A DNA stretch of 64,000 nucleotides from Psychromonas algarum (GCF_004376845.1 NZ_SNUW01000011.1:1-64000); one strand, 5' to 3'; counted from the stretch's first letter, positions 36,025 through 45,430 are shown. A program made the numbers and translations. The notes: a model not told the origin generated them from the sequence alone.

Positions 36025-37680
36025 ATGACCATCATGCAAAAAGTACTTTGGTTAATTGTTACTCTTGGCAATTTTTCTACAGCTTACTTTTATTTATATA
36101 GTCCAAGTTTTATTAGTGCTGCTTTATTAACGAGTACATTATTATTTAGCCTTATTGGTCTTTATGACCTTTTTTATAGTCGACATAGTTTAAATAGACT
36201 GTACCCAGTGGTTGCCTATTTACGTTATTTCCTCGAGTCATACCGTGTTGAAATCCAACAATATTTTATTGCGAACGATACTGAAGAGTTGCCTTTTAAT
36301 CGAGAACAACGCACCTTAGTTTATCGACGCGCTAAAAATGTGCGTGATACCATCGCTTTTGGTACACAACGAAATTTGGTTGAAGATAATTATTTAAGCT
36401 TATGGCATTCCTTGGCTCCCGTTCATGTCAAAGCAGACGCTAAACGAATTACCATTGGCGGAGATCGTTGTACACAACCCTACTCAGCCTCTTATCTTAA
36501 CATTTCAGCCATGAGCTTTGGTTCATTGAGTAATAATGCAATTGAAGCTCTAAATTTAGGTGCTAAAAAAGCAGGTTGTTATCATAATACAGGCGAAGGT
36601 GGTGCAAGCCCTTATCATTTAAAACATGGTGGAGATATTGTTTGGCAAATTGGTACTGGGTTATTTGGATGTCGTGATGAAAATGGGCGTTTTAACCCTA
36701 TTAGCTTTAGTAAAACAGCCAACCTTCCTCAAGTAAAAATGATTGAAATAAAGCTATCTCAGGGTGCAAAACCAGGTCATGGTGGCGTTTTACCCAAGGC
36801 AAAAATTACCGATGAAATAGCACGTATTAGACACATTTCAAAAGACCAAGATTGTATCTCTCCAGCTGTAAACCCTGAATGTACAACTCCCAAAGCCCTA
36901 CTTGCTTTTGTTGAACAATTACGCAGTTTAAGTGGTGGTAAACCAGTTGGTTTTAAATTATGTATTGGTAATCCAGCTGAATTTTTAAGTATTTGTAAAG
37001 CGATGCTAGAAACAGGTATTACTCCAGATTTTATTACGGTAGATGGGGCTGAAGGTGGAACTGGCGCTGCACCTATAGAATTTTCAAATCATCTAGGTTT
37101 AATTTGTTTAGAAGGTGTCAATATCGTCAATAATGCGTTGGTAGGTGTTGGTTTACGCGACAAGATAAAAATTATTGCCTCAGGCAAAACAGCCTCAAGT
37201 TTTGATTTACTAACCAAAATCGCCGTTGGCGCCGATGTTGTTAATGCAGCAAGAACCATGATGCTTGCGTTAGGTTGTATTCAATCTAGGCATTGTAATA
37301 CCAACCTATGCCCAACGGGCATCGCAACACAAGATCCTGCTCGAGCGAAAGCTATTGATATAACAGTAAAAAGTGAACGTATTAAAAACTTTCATAATAA
37401 TACATTAATTAATTTCTTTGAACTTGTTGGTACGATGGGATTAGACGACCCCGCTAAGTTAGTACCACAGATGATCAAAAAACGCTCTCCATATGGAGGA
37501 CAAATGTCTATCGGTAGTTTTGTAGAACCACTAACCAATAATGCTTTAGTTGATAATTTAAATGTAGATGAAGCATGGCAACAATGGTGGCAAGCGAGTA
37601 GTCCCGAGAAGTTTTATGTTGATGATCTATTTATTCTTAAATCACCAGAATTCCACCAAAGTAGATCAACGCACTTTTAA
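36025..37680 (+). CDS. FMN-binding glutamate-synthase-like protein, membrane-anchored
   Basis: About 551 residues. Two N-terminal membrane helices (about 5-45) precede a single FMN TIM-barrel domain like the central part of GltB. Markers are ISAMSFGSLSNNAIEALNLG (about 160), HNTGEGGASPYH, AKPGHGGVLPKAKI, TVDGAEGGTGAAPIEF and CNTNLCPTGIATQDP. There is no glutamine amidotransferase domain and no GltD beside it, so it is not a full glutamate synthase. The C-N-T-N-x-C-P part keeps two Cys of the Fe-S loop. The ATG at 36025 is preferred (AGGG upstream) to that at 36007. The substrate of such orphan proteins is not established. Confidence 0.85.
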   Translation: MTIMQKVLWLIVTLGNFSTAYFYLYSPSFISAALLTSTLLFSLIGLYDLFYSRHSLNRLYPVVAYLRYFLESYRVEIQQYFIANDTEELPFNREQRTLVYRRAKNVRDTIAFGTQRNLVEDNYLSLWHSLAPVHVKADAKRITIGGDRCTQPYSASYLNISAMSFGSLSNNAIEALNLGAKKAGCYHNTGEGGASPYHLKHGGDIVWQIGTGLFGCRDENGRFNPISFSKTANLPQVKMIEIKLSQGAKPGHGGVLPKAKITDEIARIRHISKDQDCISPAVNPECTTPKALLAFVEQLRSLSGGKPVGFKLCIGNPAEFLSICKAMLETGITPDFITVDGAEGGTGAAPIEFSNHLGLICLEGVNIVNNALVGVGLRDKIKIIASGKTASSFDLLTKIAVGADVVNAARTMMLALGCIQSRHCNTNLCPTGIATQDPARAKAIDITVKSERIKNFHNNTLINFFELVGTMGLDDPAKLVPQMIKKRSPYGGQMSIGSFVEPLTNNALVDNLNVDEAWQQWWQASSPEKFYVDDLFILKSPEFHQSRSTHF

Positions 37681-37715
37681 TGCCCATCACAGTACATACT
37701 TAATGTAATTGATAT

Positions 37716-37749
37716 AACCCCCAAAAGCGCCAAGGTGCTTTTGGGGGTT
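37716..37749. terminator. Bidirectional terminator between the FMN protein and cvfB
   Basis: A 13-base stem AACCCCCAAAAGC/GCTTTTGGGGGTT with a short loop between converging genes. It is very GC-rich for this genome. T runs are short on both sides. Confidence 0.75.
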
Positions 37750-37769
37750 ATCGGATCATGTGTTGAAAA

Positions 37770-38609
37770 TTATTTATTCGTTACCGTAATGCCATTATCG
37801 GCAATAACAATATGACCATTTTTATATAACTGTCCAATCGCCTTTTTAAAATTACCTTTACTCATTTTTAATATCTTAGCAATTTGCTCTGGACTGCTTT
37901 TATCTGATAGAGGTAAGAAACCATCATGTTGTCTAAGCGTTAATAGAATACGGTCTGATAAACCATCAACTTTTGCATAACCTGTCTGTGTTAAGCTTAA
38001 ATCGATTTTTCCATCTTCACGAATACGTCTAATGTAGCCTTTACATTTTTTACCAATACCTAAATCACCAAAGACGTCGTTATCAAAAATAACCCCCCAG
38101 TGTTTATGGTTAATAATTGCTTTAAAACCGATATCTGTACGATCTGCAATTAACAGATCAACTTTTTCACCGACTTTATATTCAGCAGGTACTTTATCTA
38201 AAAAACGATCTAACTTAGATGATGCTAATAAACGTTCACTAATATCATCTTGATAAACGTAAACAACATAACCAAGACCTGTTTTCATGGCTACTTTTTG
38301 TTGGTTAAACGGTACCAATAAATCTTTTGGTAATCCCCAATCTAAAAAAGCCCCAGCACGGTTAGTATCCACAACTTTTAATGATGCAAATTCACCAGCA
38401 ATTGCTTTTACATGTTGTGTTGTCGCAATTAAACGGTCTTCGGAATCAAAATATAGAAAGACTGTAATTGTTTGACCTATTTGCATTTCTTCTGTGATAT
38501 AACGTTTCGGTAATAAAATTTCACCGTGGTCAATTCCACCGTCTAAGTACATTCCAAAATCTACTTGCTTAACAATCTTAAGATCGTTGTAAGCACCTAC
38601 TTTAATCAT
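37770..38609 (-). CDS. cvfB: CvfB/YitL-type S1 RNA-binding protein
   Basis: A 279-residue cytosolic protein with three S1-like OB folds followed by a C-terminal winged helix (LRQHDGFLPLSDKSSPEQIA and KILKMSKGNFKKAIGQLY, about 230-270). The first fold includes FGMYLDGGIDHGEILLPKRY, typical of the CvfB family; the second, NRAGAFLDWGLPKDLLVPF. CvfB binds RNA and affects virulence gene expression in staphylococci; the role in gammaproteobacteria is unknown. It follows the thioesterase gene by 41 bp, with a short AACCTCT/AGAGGTT hairpin in between. Confidence 0.88.
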   Translation of the reverse strand: MIKVGAYNDLKIVKQVDFGMYLDGGIDHGEILLPKRYITEEMQIGQTITVFLYFDSEDRLIATTQHVKAIAGEFASLKVVDTNRAGAFLDWGLPKDLLVPFNQQKVAMKTGLGYVVYVYQDDISERLLASSKLDRFLDKVPAEYKVGEKVDLLIADRTDIGFKAIINHKHWGVIFDNDVFGDLGIGKKCKGYIRRIREDGKIDLSLTQTGYAKVDGLSDRILLTLRQHDGFLPLSDKSSPEQIAKILKMSKGNFKKAIGQLYKNGHIVIADNGITVTNK

Positions 38610-38650
38610 AATATTCTCTTTTTATATAACCTCTCTTGAAGAGGTTTGTA

Positions 38651-39079
38651 TTATTTTGGTTTATTGATAACAGCAACTGTTAAACGTGATGTACAAACTA
38701 ACTGTCCACGTTCATTACAAATCTCTATTTGCCAAATTTGTGTGCTGTAACCGATATGTACTGCCGTTGCTGTTCCAACCACAATACCTTTTTTTATACT
38801 TCTAACATGGTTTGCATTTACTTCTAAACCAACACAAACCTTATCATCTTCAACAACTAAGTTAGCGGCTACGCTACCTAATGTTTCAGCTAACACAACA
38901 GAAGCCCCGCCGTGTAATAGCCCATGTGGTTGATGAGTTCTTGAGTCTACAGGCATAGTTGCTTGTAGAAAATCATCACCTACTTTTGTATATTCAATCC
39001 CTAACAGTTCAATAATAGTGCCTTTACTGATTGCATTTAAACGGGATAATTCCGTGTTTTTTTTCCAAATACTCATCAT
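38651..39079 (-). CDS. menI: Hotdog-fold acyl-CoA thioesterase, MenI/YdiI-like
   Basis: A 142-residue hotdog thioesterase close to E. coli YdiI/MenI, which hydrolyses 1,4-dihydroxy-2-naphthoyl-CoA in menaquinone synthesis. ATMPVDSRTHQPHGLLHGGA (about 38-57) includes the catalytic region, and SVVLAETLGSVAA the Glu. LEVNANHVRSIKKG follows. ATGs at codons 1 and 2 are both possible. It lies 40 bp behind the ydiJ-like gene; ydiI and ydiJ are neighbours in E. coli too. Menaquinone would serve the anaerobic respiration suggested by fnr. YbgC/PaaI-type proteins are less similar. Confidence 0.85.
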   Translation of the reverse strand: MMSIWKKNTELSRLNAISKGTIIELLGIEYTKVGDDFLQATMPVDSRTHQPHGLLHGGASVVLAETLGSVAANLVVEDDKVCVGLEVNANHVRSIKKGIVVGTATAVHIGYSTQIWQIEICNERGQLVCTSRLTVAVINKPK

Positions 39080-39119
39080 TAATACTCACTTTATTGTAAG
39101 TTAGGGATTATATAATCGT

Positions 39120-42100
39120 TTACAGTAAGCTCAATAGCGCTTGCACTGGATGCTTCAGAGTTTCACCTTCAATGCGTTTTACTTGGCTACGACATGAATA
39201 ACCTGTTGCTAAACATTGTGAACGCTCATGTTGAGCGATAGCAGCTTCCCAACTTAAGCTATAAATAGCCTTTGATTCAGCTAACTTCCCTGCATCATGA
39301 CCATAAGTTCCCGCCATACCACAACAACCAACAGCAACTTCTGATAATGAACCTCCAAAGTGTTTGAAAATAACAGCCCAATCATTGCCAGAGGTTGGTT
39401 CTGCTGTTTTTTCAGTACAATGCCCAAGAAGATAAAAATCAGCACCAACGGATGGTTTTGCGTCACCTATTAATCGAGGTTTTAGCCATTCTTGAAATAG
39501 TTGAACATCAAACTCTCCACGTTTATTACCTAATGCTTGTTCATATTCGTCTCGGTAACAAAGCACCATTGCAGGATCAGTTCCTACCATAGCAATATTT
39601 AAGTCTGCCATTTGATTTAAAAAGTCAGCCGAGTCTTTTGCTGTTTTAGCAAATTTGCTCAAAAAACCTTTAATATGCTGAGGTTTACCATTAGGTTTAA
39701 ACGGTAACATAACTGGCTTGTAACCTAGCTTTTTAATCGTTAGTAATAAATCACGTACAACATCCGCATCATAATAGGTAGTAAACGGGTCTTGTACTAT
39801 TAACACATATTGTTCACGTTCAGCAGCACTTAAAGCCTGCAGTTTCTGTAAATCAAATTCTGTAATGTCATTTTTTTTCAAAGATGACTTTAATGTCGGT
39901 GATGAAAGCTGGGGAATATCAACCATTCCAACAATCTTTTCAGTTAAGATAGAGGTCACTTTTAAGCCGGTAAAGAAGTTAAAGAAACGCGGCATTTCCC
40001 CCATCAAAGGAGCATATTGTTCTACATAAGCAACAAAATAATCCTTCATAGGGCGCAAATAACGGTCGTGATATAAATGCATGAAGCGTGCTCTAAAAGT
40101 AGGTACATCAACTTGAATTGGACATTGACTGCTACACGCTTTACACGCCAAACAACCTTTCATCGCTTCCATCACTTCATGTGAAAAATCATATTCACCA
40201 CTACGTTTTGCTAAGGTATTTTTAAACCTAGTAAAGATACTCGCATTTTTACCTGCGTATAAGTCACTTTCCAGTTGCAATATATCAATATCGTTATTAG
40301 CTAATTGACGTAACCATTCTCGCATTAAACCCGCTCGGCCTTTAGGAGAATGAACTCGATCTTTAGATACTTTAACAGATGGACACATTGGTGAAGTTGT
40401 ATCGTAGTTAAAACATAAACCATTACCATTACAATCTATAGCCGGTGCATAACTTTCACGTACTTTAACTGGAATTTGTCGATCAAAAGCGCCGCGCTTA
40501 ACGGCATCAACACTGACTAATTGTTCCGTTGAGTCGATAGGGGTGCAAATTTTGCCAGGATTAACTCGATTGAGCGGATCAAAAACTGTTTTTATCTTTC
40601 TTAATTCATTGAATAAAACTTCACCAAAAAATGCAGGACCATATTCACTGCGAAAACCTTTGCCGTGCTCTCCCCACATCAAGCCTTTATACTTAGCCGT
40701 TAAAGCAACCACTTTATCAGATACTTCACGCATTAACTTTTCTTGTTCAGGATCACAAAGATCTAAAGCAGGACGTACATGTAAAACGCCCGCATCAACA
40801 TGCCCAAACATTCCGTAATGTAGGCCTTTATCATCTAATAACTGACGGAATTCGATAATATATTGCGCTAAATTTTCAGGTGGAACACAGGTGTCTTCCA
40901 CAAAAGCAATCGGCTTAGCTGTGCTATCAGCTTTACCTAATAACCCCACTGCTTTTTTACGCATGCCATAAACTTTATTAATATCAGCTAAATCATTACA
41001 AATTTGATAGCCAATCACTCCAGCTTCTTTATTACTAATTAGCGTGTCTAATTTAACAATCAACGCATCGATTTTTTGCTGTTGAATTGCTTCATCTGCT
41101 TCTGCAAATTCAACGATATTAATACCATCTAAAACTTGTCCTGGTACATCAGTAATCAGCTCTTTTACGCTATGCCAAACAATATCTTCTTTCGCTAAGT
41201 TAAGTACCGTAGAGTCTACGGTTTCTACTGAAAGTGCATTTGCTTCAACTAAAAATGGCGCATTTTGTAATGCAGATTGGAAACTATCGTATTTAATATT
41301 AAATAAAGTGCGGTAAGTAGGAATTGTTTGTACGTGTAAAGTCGCTTCTGTAATAAAAGCTAATGAACCTTCTGCTCCACATAAAATGCGTGTTAAATCA
41401 ACAGTTCCAGTGTCATGATCATAAACATGCTTTAAATCATACCCAGTTAAAAATCGATTTAACTTTGGAAATGACTGCTCAATATTTTCTTTCTGGCTTT
41501 CACATGTATCAATAACCTGACGGTAAATGGCGCCAATTGAATCTTGACGCTCAACTTGCTCCATCAGATCAATTGCTGTTAATGGTTTGGTTTCTAATAA
41601 ACTGCCATCAATTAATACTGACGTTAATGCTAGAACATGATCACTTGTCTTACCGTAGATTAAAGAGCCTTGTCCAGAAGCATCATTACTAATCATGCCA
41701 CCAATAGTCGCACGGTTACTGGTTGATAAATCAGGAGAAAAGAACAAACCATGGGCTCTAAGAGCATCATTTAATTGATCTTTTACCACACCCGTTTGTA
41801 CACGAACCCAACTTTCTTCGGCATTGATTTCTAGTATATTATTCATATACTTAGATAAATCTAAAACGATATCATTAGTTAATGATTGACCATTTGTACC
41901 AGTACCACCACCACGAGGAGAAAAGCGAATATCAACAAATTCAGGCTGTTGTGCAAGCTGACAAATAAGCACAATATCTTGTGTCGATTTTGGATAAATA
42001 ACCGCTTGTGGTAAACATTGATAAACACTGTTATCCGTTGCTACCGCTAAACGACTAGCATAACTTTTAGCAATCTCACCTGAATAATCACTTTCGTTTA

Positions 42101-42164
42101 ATGCCTTGATAAACGCAAAGGTATCCTGCTTGATGTTCTCTTGGTGGTTTAAATTTGGGATCAT
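39120..42164 (-). CDS. ydiJ: YdiJ-like FAD/4Fe-4S dehydrogenase
   Basis: A 1014-residue fused oxidoreductase (E. coli YdiJ, 1018). Its N-terminal half is a VAO-type FAD domain with the pyrophosphate loop RFSPRGGGTGTNGQSLTND (about 77-95) and a D-lactate-dehydrogenase-like cap (FGHVDAGVLHVRP; GEHGKGFRSE). The middle contains a ferredoxin-type cluster, CLACKACSSQCP (about 673), and the C-terminus a CCG domain (GCCGMAGTYG, about 951). E. coli YdiJ has been reported to oxidise D-2-hydroxyglutarate. The layout puts substrate oxidation and electron transfer in one chain. It precedes menI in the same direction. Confidence 0.93.
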   Translation of the reverse strand: MIPNLNHQENIKQDTFAFIKALNESDYSGEIAKSYASRLAVATDNSVYQCLPQAVIYPKSTQDIVLICQLAQQPEFVDIRFSPRGGGTGTNGQSLTNDIVLDLSKYMNNILEINAEESWVRVQTGVVKDQLNDALRAHGLFFSPDLSTSNRATIGGMISNDASGQGSLIYGKTSDHVLALTSVLIDGSLLETKPLTAIDLMEQVERQDSIGAIYRQVIDTCESQKENIEQSFPKLNRFLTGYDLKHVYDHDTGTVDLTRILCGAEGSLAFITEATLHVQTIPTYRTLFNIKYDSFQSALQNAPFLVEANALSVETVDSTVLNLAKEDIVWHSVKELITDVPGQVLDGINIVEFAEADEAIQQQKIDALIVKLDTLISNKEAGVIGYQICNDLADINKVYGMRKKAVGLLGKADSTAKPIAFVEDTCVPPENLAQYIIEFRQLLDDKGLHYGMFGHVDAGVLHVRPALDLCDPEQEKLMREVSDKVVALTAKYKGLMWGEHGKGFRSEYGPAFFGEVLFNELRKIKTVFDPLNRVNPGKICTPIDSTEQLVSVDAVKRGAFDRQIPVKVRESYAPAIDCNGNGLCFNYDTTSPMCPSVKVSKDRVHSPKGRAGLMREWLRQLANNDIDILQLESDLYAGKNASIFTRFKNTLAKRSGEYDFSHEVMEAMKGCLACKACSSQCPIQVDVPTFRARFMHLYHDRYLRPMKDYFVAYVEQYAPLMGEMPRFFNFFTGLKVTSILTEKIVGMVDIPQLSSPTLKSSLKKNDITEFDLQKLQALSAAEREQYVLIVQDPFTTYYDADVVRDLLLTIKKLGYKPVMLPFKPNGKPQHIKGFLSKFAKTAKDSADFLNQMADLNIAMVGTDPAMVLCYRDEYEQALGNKRGEFDVQLFQEWLKPRLIGDAKPSVGADFYLLGHCTEKTAEPTSGNDWAVIFKHFGGSLSEVAVGCCGMAGTYGHDAGKLAESKAIYSLSWEAAIAQHERSQCLATGYSCRSQVKRIEGETLKHPVQALLSLL

Positions 42165-42385
42165 GTGTCAAACGCTCTAGTTTATTAATGATATTTTGAA
42201 GACAAAAGAGGCGCTTATAATAGCATAATTAAGTTTAAAGCGATGATAAAATAAGATTTTTGAAATTAAATTTAAGACTTATTTAATCATTATTATTGAA
42301 CAAATATTCAACAACAACTGCTTAGTAATAAGAGGAATAGAAACGAAATAAGAGCACAATGAATTAATATGTAGCCTTAAAATGG

Positions 42386-42760
42386 TTAAAAAGCATAATT
42401 AGTTAATTTTTCCTTTTTAGGAAATATTTGTTTTTTGACAACTGGAGTAGGAGTTGGTTTATGTACTTTAGAACGCTGAGTTAGACACGAAAAATGTAAT
42501 GTGGTTTTGCTATCATTACCAATTAAACCAATATATTCATTAAGCGATTCAACTTTCATATAACGATTTTTATTTAAACAATATTCATTTGCTTGTGAGA
42601 AAACAGCCGTTAATAAATCTTCTTTTTTACTCGCAAAACTAGATAATTGTTTACTCACTACGTAACTATTTTTACCTGCAGATAGCGGTCCTACAGAGTG
42701 AGAAGAACAACCAGATAACAGCCATAAACTTGCAATAGATATTAATATTTTATTCATCAT
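42386..42760 (-). CDS. Small putative lipoprotein of unknown function
   Basis: A 124-residue protein with a lipoprotein signal (ILISIASLWLLSGCSSHS; lipobox L-S-G-C, Cys at about 18). The mature part is polar, with two further Cys (NEYCLNK, HFSCLTQ) and a basic, Pro-rich end (VHKPTPTPVVKKQIFPKKEK) that could approach peptidoglycan. It stands alone between ydiJ and the broken cytochrome gene. I do not recognise a family. Confidence 0.6.
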   Translation of the reverse strand: MMNKILISIASLWLLSGCSSHSVGPLSAGKNSYVVSKQLSSFASKKEDLLTAVFSQANEYCLNKNRYMKVESLNEYIGLIGNDSKTTLHFSCLTQRSKVHKPTPTPVVKKQIFPKKEKLTNYAF

Positions 42761-42861
42761 ATAATTTTAAAAATCCCTACCAATTACCAATTAAGTCTAT
42801 TCATCACCAACGAAAGGTCTACATTATACGCAGTTAGTAGGTAAATTCACCTTTTACACTT

Positions 42862-42943
42862 TAATACCGATTACATTAAATATGTTATCTAAATTTTGTG
42901 CTTAAAAAATTCAATTAAAAGCGTAAATTGACGTGACGGGTAT
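42862..42943 (+). repeat. Dispersed intergenic repeat, copy C (internally shortened)
   Basis: It begins TAATACCGATTACATTAAAT, then GTTATCTAAATTTTG and GCGTAAATTGACG, matching the left half of the family. It then ends GGTAT, resembling the outer right end, so the middle appears deleted. Confidence 0.6.
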
Positions 42944-43045
42944 AAAAATTTCAAAATTTCAAATCAGCAAGTTTTTTTAATTTAAAACAATTTACATATT
43001 CAACAGATAAGTATAATCAAAAAAACTTTAATATAAGGTGAGATA

Positions 43046-43371
43046 ATGAATTTCAGTAAGTTCCTACTACTTTCTGTACTAATGAGCAGTTCAAGCATTC
43101 ACGCAAATACATTAGTCGGAATGCACAACAAGGAAAAATAAAATCTCCTAGCTGCGGTTTTTGTCATGGGAAAAATGGTATAGCACCAAGTCCTATCTAC
43201 CCTAACCTACAAGGACAAAAGTCAGTTTATTTAATCAATAGTATAAGAGCTTACCAACAGGGTTTGAGGGAAGGTCCAATGGCGAAGATGATGCAACAAC
43301 AACTTAGTAAATTAAATGATCAAGATTTAGCTGATATTGCTGCTTATTATCAAAGCATGAAAAATCAATAG
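43046..43371 (+). pseudogene. Small c-type cytochrome (c4/c553-like) broken by a frameshift
   Basis: The ATG at 43046, behind AAGGTGAG, begins a good signal peptide (MNFSKFLLLSVLMSSSSIHA). That frame stops at 43141 after 31 codons. From about 43120 the third frame continues as NAQQGKIKSPSCGFCHGKNG, with the heme site CGFCH at 43153-43167, a Met-containing GPMAKMMQQQ and a normal end at 43371. One base missing near 43120 (GGAATG for GGAAATG) would explain everything and join Gly-Asn-Ala-Gln-Gln-Gly-Lys, the normal start of such cytochromes. It is either a recent mutation or a sequencing error. The intact protein would be a roughly 90-residue periplasmic electron carrier. Confidence 0.75.
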
Positions 43372-43443
43372 TACAAAGCCATCCCCTATTTTAGGTTATT
43401 GGCTTTGACATGTTTACTTGTAAATTCTAATGGTTAACAAAAA

Positions 43444-44739
43444 CTATTTAAGTAATAAATCACTGATTGTTTCAATACCGTGACCTTTACCACCAGCCGC
43501 CCATAAACCATTAGCAGATAATTGATAACTACCTGACAAATCAAAATGCAGCCAATTTTGTTCAGGCTGTAAAACAAACTTAGCTAAGAATGCAGCAGCT
43601 GTTGATGCCCCAGCCATACTTTCACCACCACTATGAATATTCGCAATATCAGCAAATGCGGAGTTTATTTGCTGTAGATGGAAAGACTCTAATGGTAAAC
43701 GCCAAAGTTTATCATTCACTTGATTAGCACTTTCTAATGCAGAAGCTGTAAACTCATCATCCATACTTAATATGCAATTATAATCGCGGCCTACAGCCAC
43801 TTTAGCTGCACCTGTTAATGTCGCTGCATCAATTATTTTTTTCGCACCATCTTCTTGCGCAGCGATTAATCCATCTGCAAGTACTAATCGGCCTTCAGCA
43901 TCTGTGTTTAAAACTTCAACACTGACACCATTTTTATAATTAATAACATCACCTAATTTAAATGCTTCTCCACTGATCATGTTTTCAGCACAACATAGGT
44001 ATAATTTAACACGCTTTTGTAAACCACCTGCAATTGCTAAAGCTAATGCACCAGTAACGGTTGCCGCACCTCCCATATCACTTTTCATCGCAGCCATTGA
44101 TGGGCTCGGTTTAAGGCTATAACCACCTGAATCAAAGGTAATACCTTTACCAACTAAAGCAAAATCAATAGCAGCATCAGGATCACCACTTGGGTTATAA
44201 TCAAGCTGCAGCATACATGGCATATTAATACTGCCTTTACCCACTGCATGAATACCAACGTAACCATCTGTAATTAATTGTTCTCCTAAAATAAGCTTAG
44301 ATTGCAGTTCTACTTTACCTGCACTCACTTGCTTTAATAGTGAACTAGCTTTTTCGCATAACACTTCAGGTGTAACAATAGTTGGACCAAGGTTGATCGT
44401 TTCTCTTACCCACTCACTAATTAACTTTTTATTTTTTAAAGTTTCAATTGCTTCATCATCTAATTCGGGAAATTGGATTTCAGCACCATTTTTAGGATTA
44501 TAAAAACCTTGGCTAAATGCCCAACATAAATCAGAATTCCATTGTTCGCCAACAAGCTTAACTTTTGCTAATGACATGGTATCTAATTTTCTAGCTGCAC
44601 TTTGTACTTGTGCAAGTACATCACTCATATAGTTAATATGGATAGTTGCCTGCTCTTGTTCAAAAGACAATAACGCATTATCACCCCAGACAACATTTGC
44701 TTTTTGATCGGATAAAGTAACTAAAAATGGTTGGCTCAT
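43444..44739 (-). CDS. pepB: Leucyl aminopeptidase family peptidase B
   Basis: A 431-residue cytosolic M17 metallo-aminopeptidase (E. coli PepB, 427). The two-metal site is seen in FALVGKGITFDSGGYSLKPS (about 195-214) and in VEVLNTDAEGRLVLADGL, the M17 signature. ACATLTGA-like DAATLTGAAKVAVG follows. It degrades peptides with acidic N-terminal residues. As in E. coli it ends the isc cluster, but a strong terminator (44757-44781) lies between iscX and pepB. AAGGAATATT precedes the start. Confidence 0.96.
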   Translation of the reverse strand: MSQPFLVTLSDQKANVVWGDNALLSFEQEQATIHINYMSDVLAQVQSAARKLDTMSLAKVKLVGEQWNSDLCWAFSQGFYNPKNGAEIQFPELDDEAIETLKNKKLISEWVRETINLGPTIVTPEVLCEKASSLLKQVSAGKVELQSKLILGEQLITDGYVGIHAVGKGSINMPCMLQLDYNPSGDPDAAIDFALVGKGITFDSGGYSLKPSPSMAAMKSDMGGAATVTGALALAIAGGLQKRVKLYLCCAENMISGEAFKLGDVINYKNGVSVEVLNTDAEGRLVLADGLIAAQEDGAKKIIDAATLTGAAKVAVGRDYNCILSMDDEFTASALESANQVNDKLWRLPLESFHLQQINSAFADIANIHSGGESMAGASTAAAFLAKFVLQPEQNWLHFDLSGSYQLSANGLWAAGGKGHGIETISDLLLK

Positions 44740-44756
44740 AATATTCCTTAATTGAC

Positions 44757-44781
44757 AAAAAACGCGAGCCTAAGCTCGCGT
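44757..44781 (-). terminator. Intrinsic terminator between iscX and pepB
   Basis: A perfect 8-bp GC-rich stem ACGCGAGC/GCTCGCGT with a 4-base loop, followed on the minus strand by six T. It should stop most isc transcripts before pepB. Confidence 0.9.
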
Positions 44782-44797
44782 CTATTATATTGATTTA

Positions 44798-44998
44798 TTA
44801 ATCATTTTCATCAATCCAGCAGAGCTGAATTGCTTCTAAAATACGTTCACTACAATGCTCAGGGTTATCATCAAAATCTTCTAATGCAAGCACCCAATCG
44901 CGCAAATCAGTAAAGCGAATTGCTAACGGATCTTGCTCTGGGTATTTATCTATTAATGCGAGAGCAATCTCTAAAGAGTCAGTCCATTTTAATATCAT
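44798..44998 (-). CDS. iscX: Fe-S cluster assembly accessory protein IscX
   Basis: A 66-residue acidic protein (E. coli IscX, 66). It has LKWTDSLEIALALIDKYPEQ and then IRFTDLRDWVLALEDFDD, the family core. It binds IscS and iron and tunes cluster synthesis. The frame extends 12 codons further, but the ATG at 44998 has AAGGAGAACC directly upstream and gives the family length. It lies 64 bp behind fdx. Confidence 0.95.
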   Translation of the reverse strand: MILKWTDSLEIALALIDKYPEQDPLAIRFTDLRDWVLALEDFDDNPEHCSERILEAIQLCWIDEND

Positions 44999-45062
44999 CA
45001 GGTTCTCCTTAAAATAAAAATTTACCTTTAACACTCAGTTTAGCGGTATTTCTCGATAAAGT

Positions 45063-45401
45063 TTAATGCCCTTCAGAAACAATATTAACCGTATACTTTG
45101 GTATTTCTACTACTAAATCTTCACCTTGCAGACACGCTTGGCAACCCAAGCGAGACTCAGGCTCAAGGCCCCAAGCTTTATCTAACATATCATCTTCTAG
45201 CTCATCACTTTCTTCTAATGAGTCAAAGCCTTCACGCACAACAACATGACAAGTTGTACAAGCACATGATTTTTCACAAGCATGTTCAATATGAATATGA
45301 TTTTTTAAAGCAACATCTAAAATAGTTTCACCATCTGTAGCTTCAACAACTAAACCATCGGGACATAATTCTTCATGCGGTAAAAATATAACTTTTGGCA
45401 T
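45063..45401 (-). CDS. fdx: [2Fe-2S] ferredoxin of the isc system
   Basis: A 112-residue adrenodoxin-type ferredoxin (E. coli Fdx, 111). Cluster ligands lie in HACEKSCACTTCHVV (three Cys) and LGCQACLQGEDLVVEIP (the fourth). It supplies electrons to IscS/IscU during cluster assembly. It starts 29 bp behind hscA in the same direction. Confidence 0.97.
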   Translation of the reverse strand: MPKVIFLPHEELCPDGLVVEATDGETILDVALKNHIHIEHACEKSCACTTCHVVVREGFDSLEESDELEDDMLDKAWGLEPESRLGCQACLQGEDLVVEIPKYTVNIVSEGH

Positions 45402-45430
45402 CTTAAGACCTTTCTCTTTATTAATTTAGC

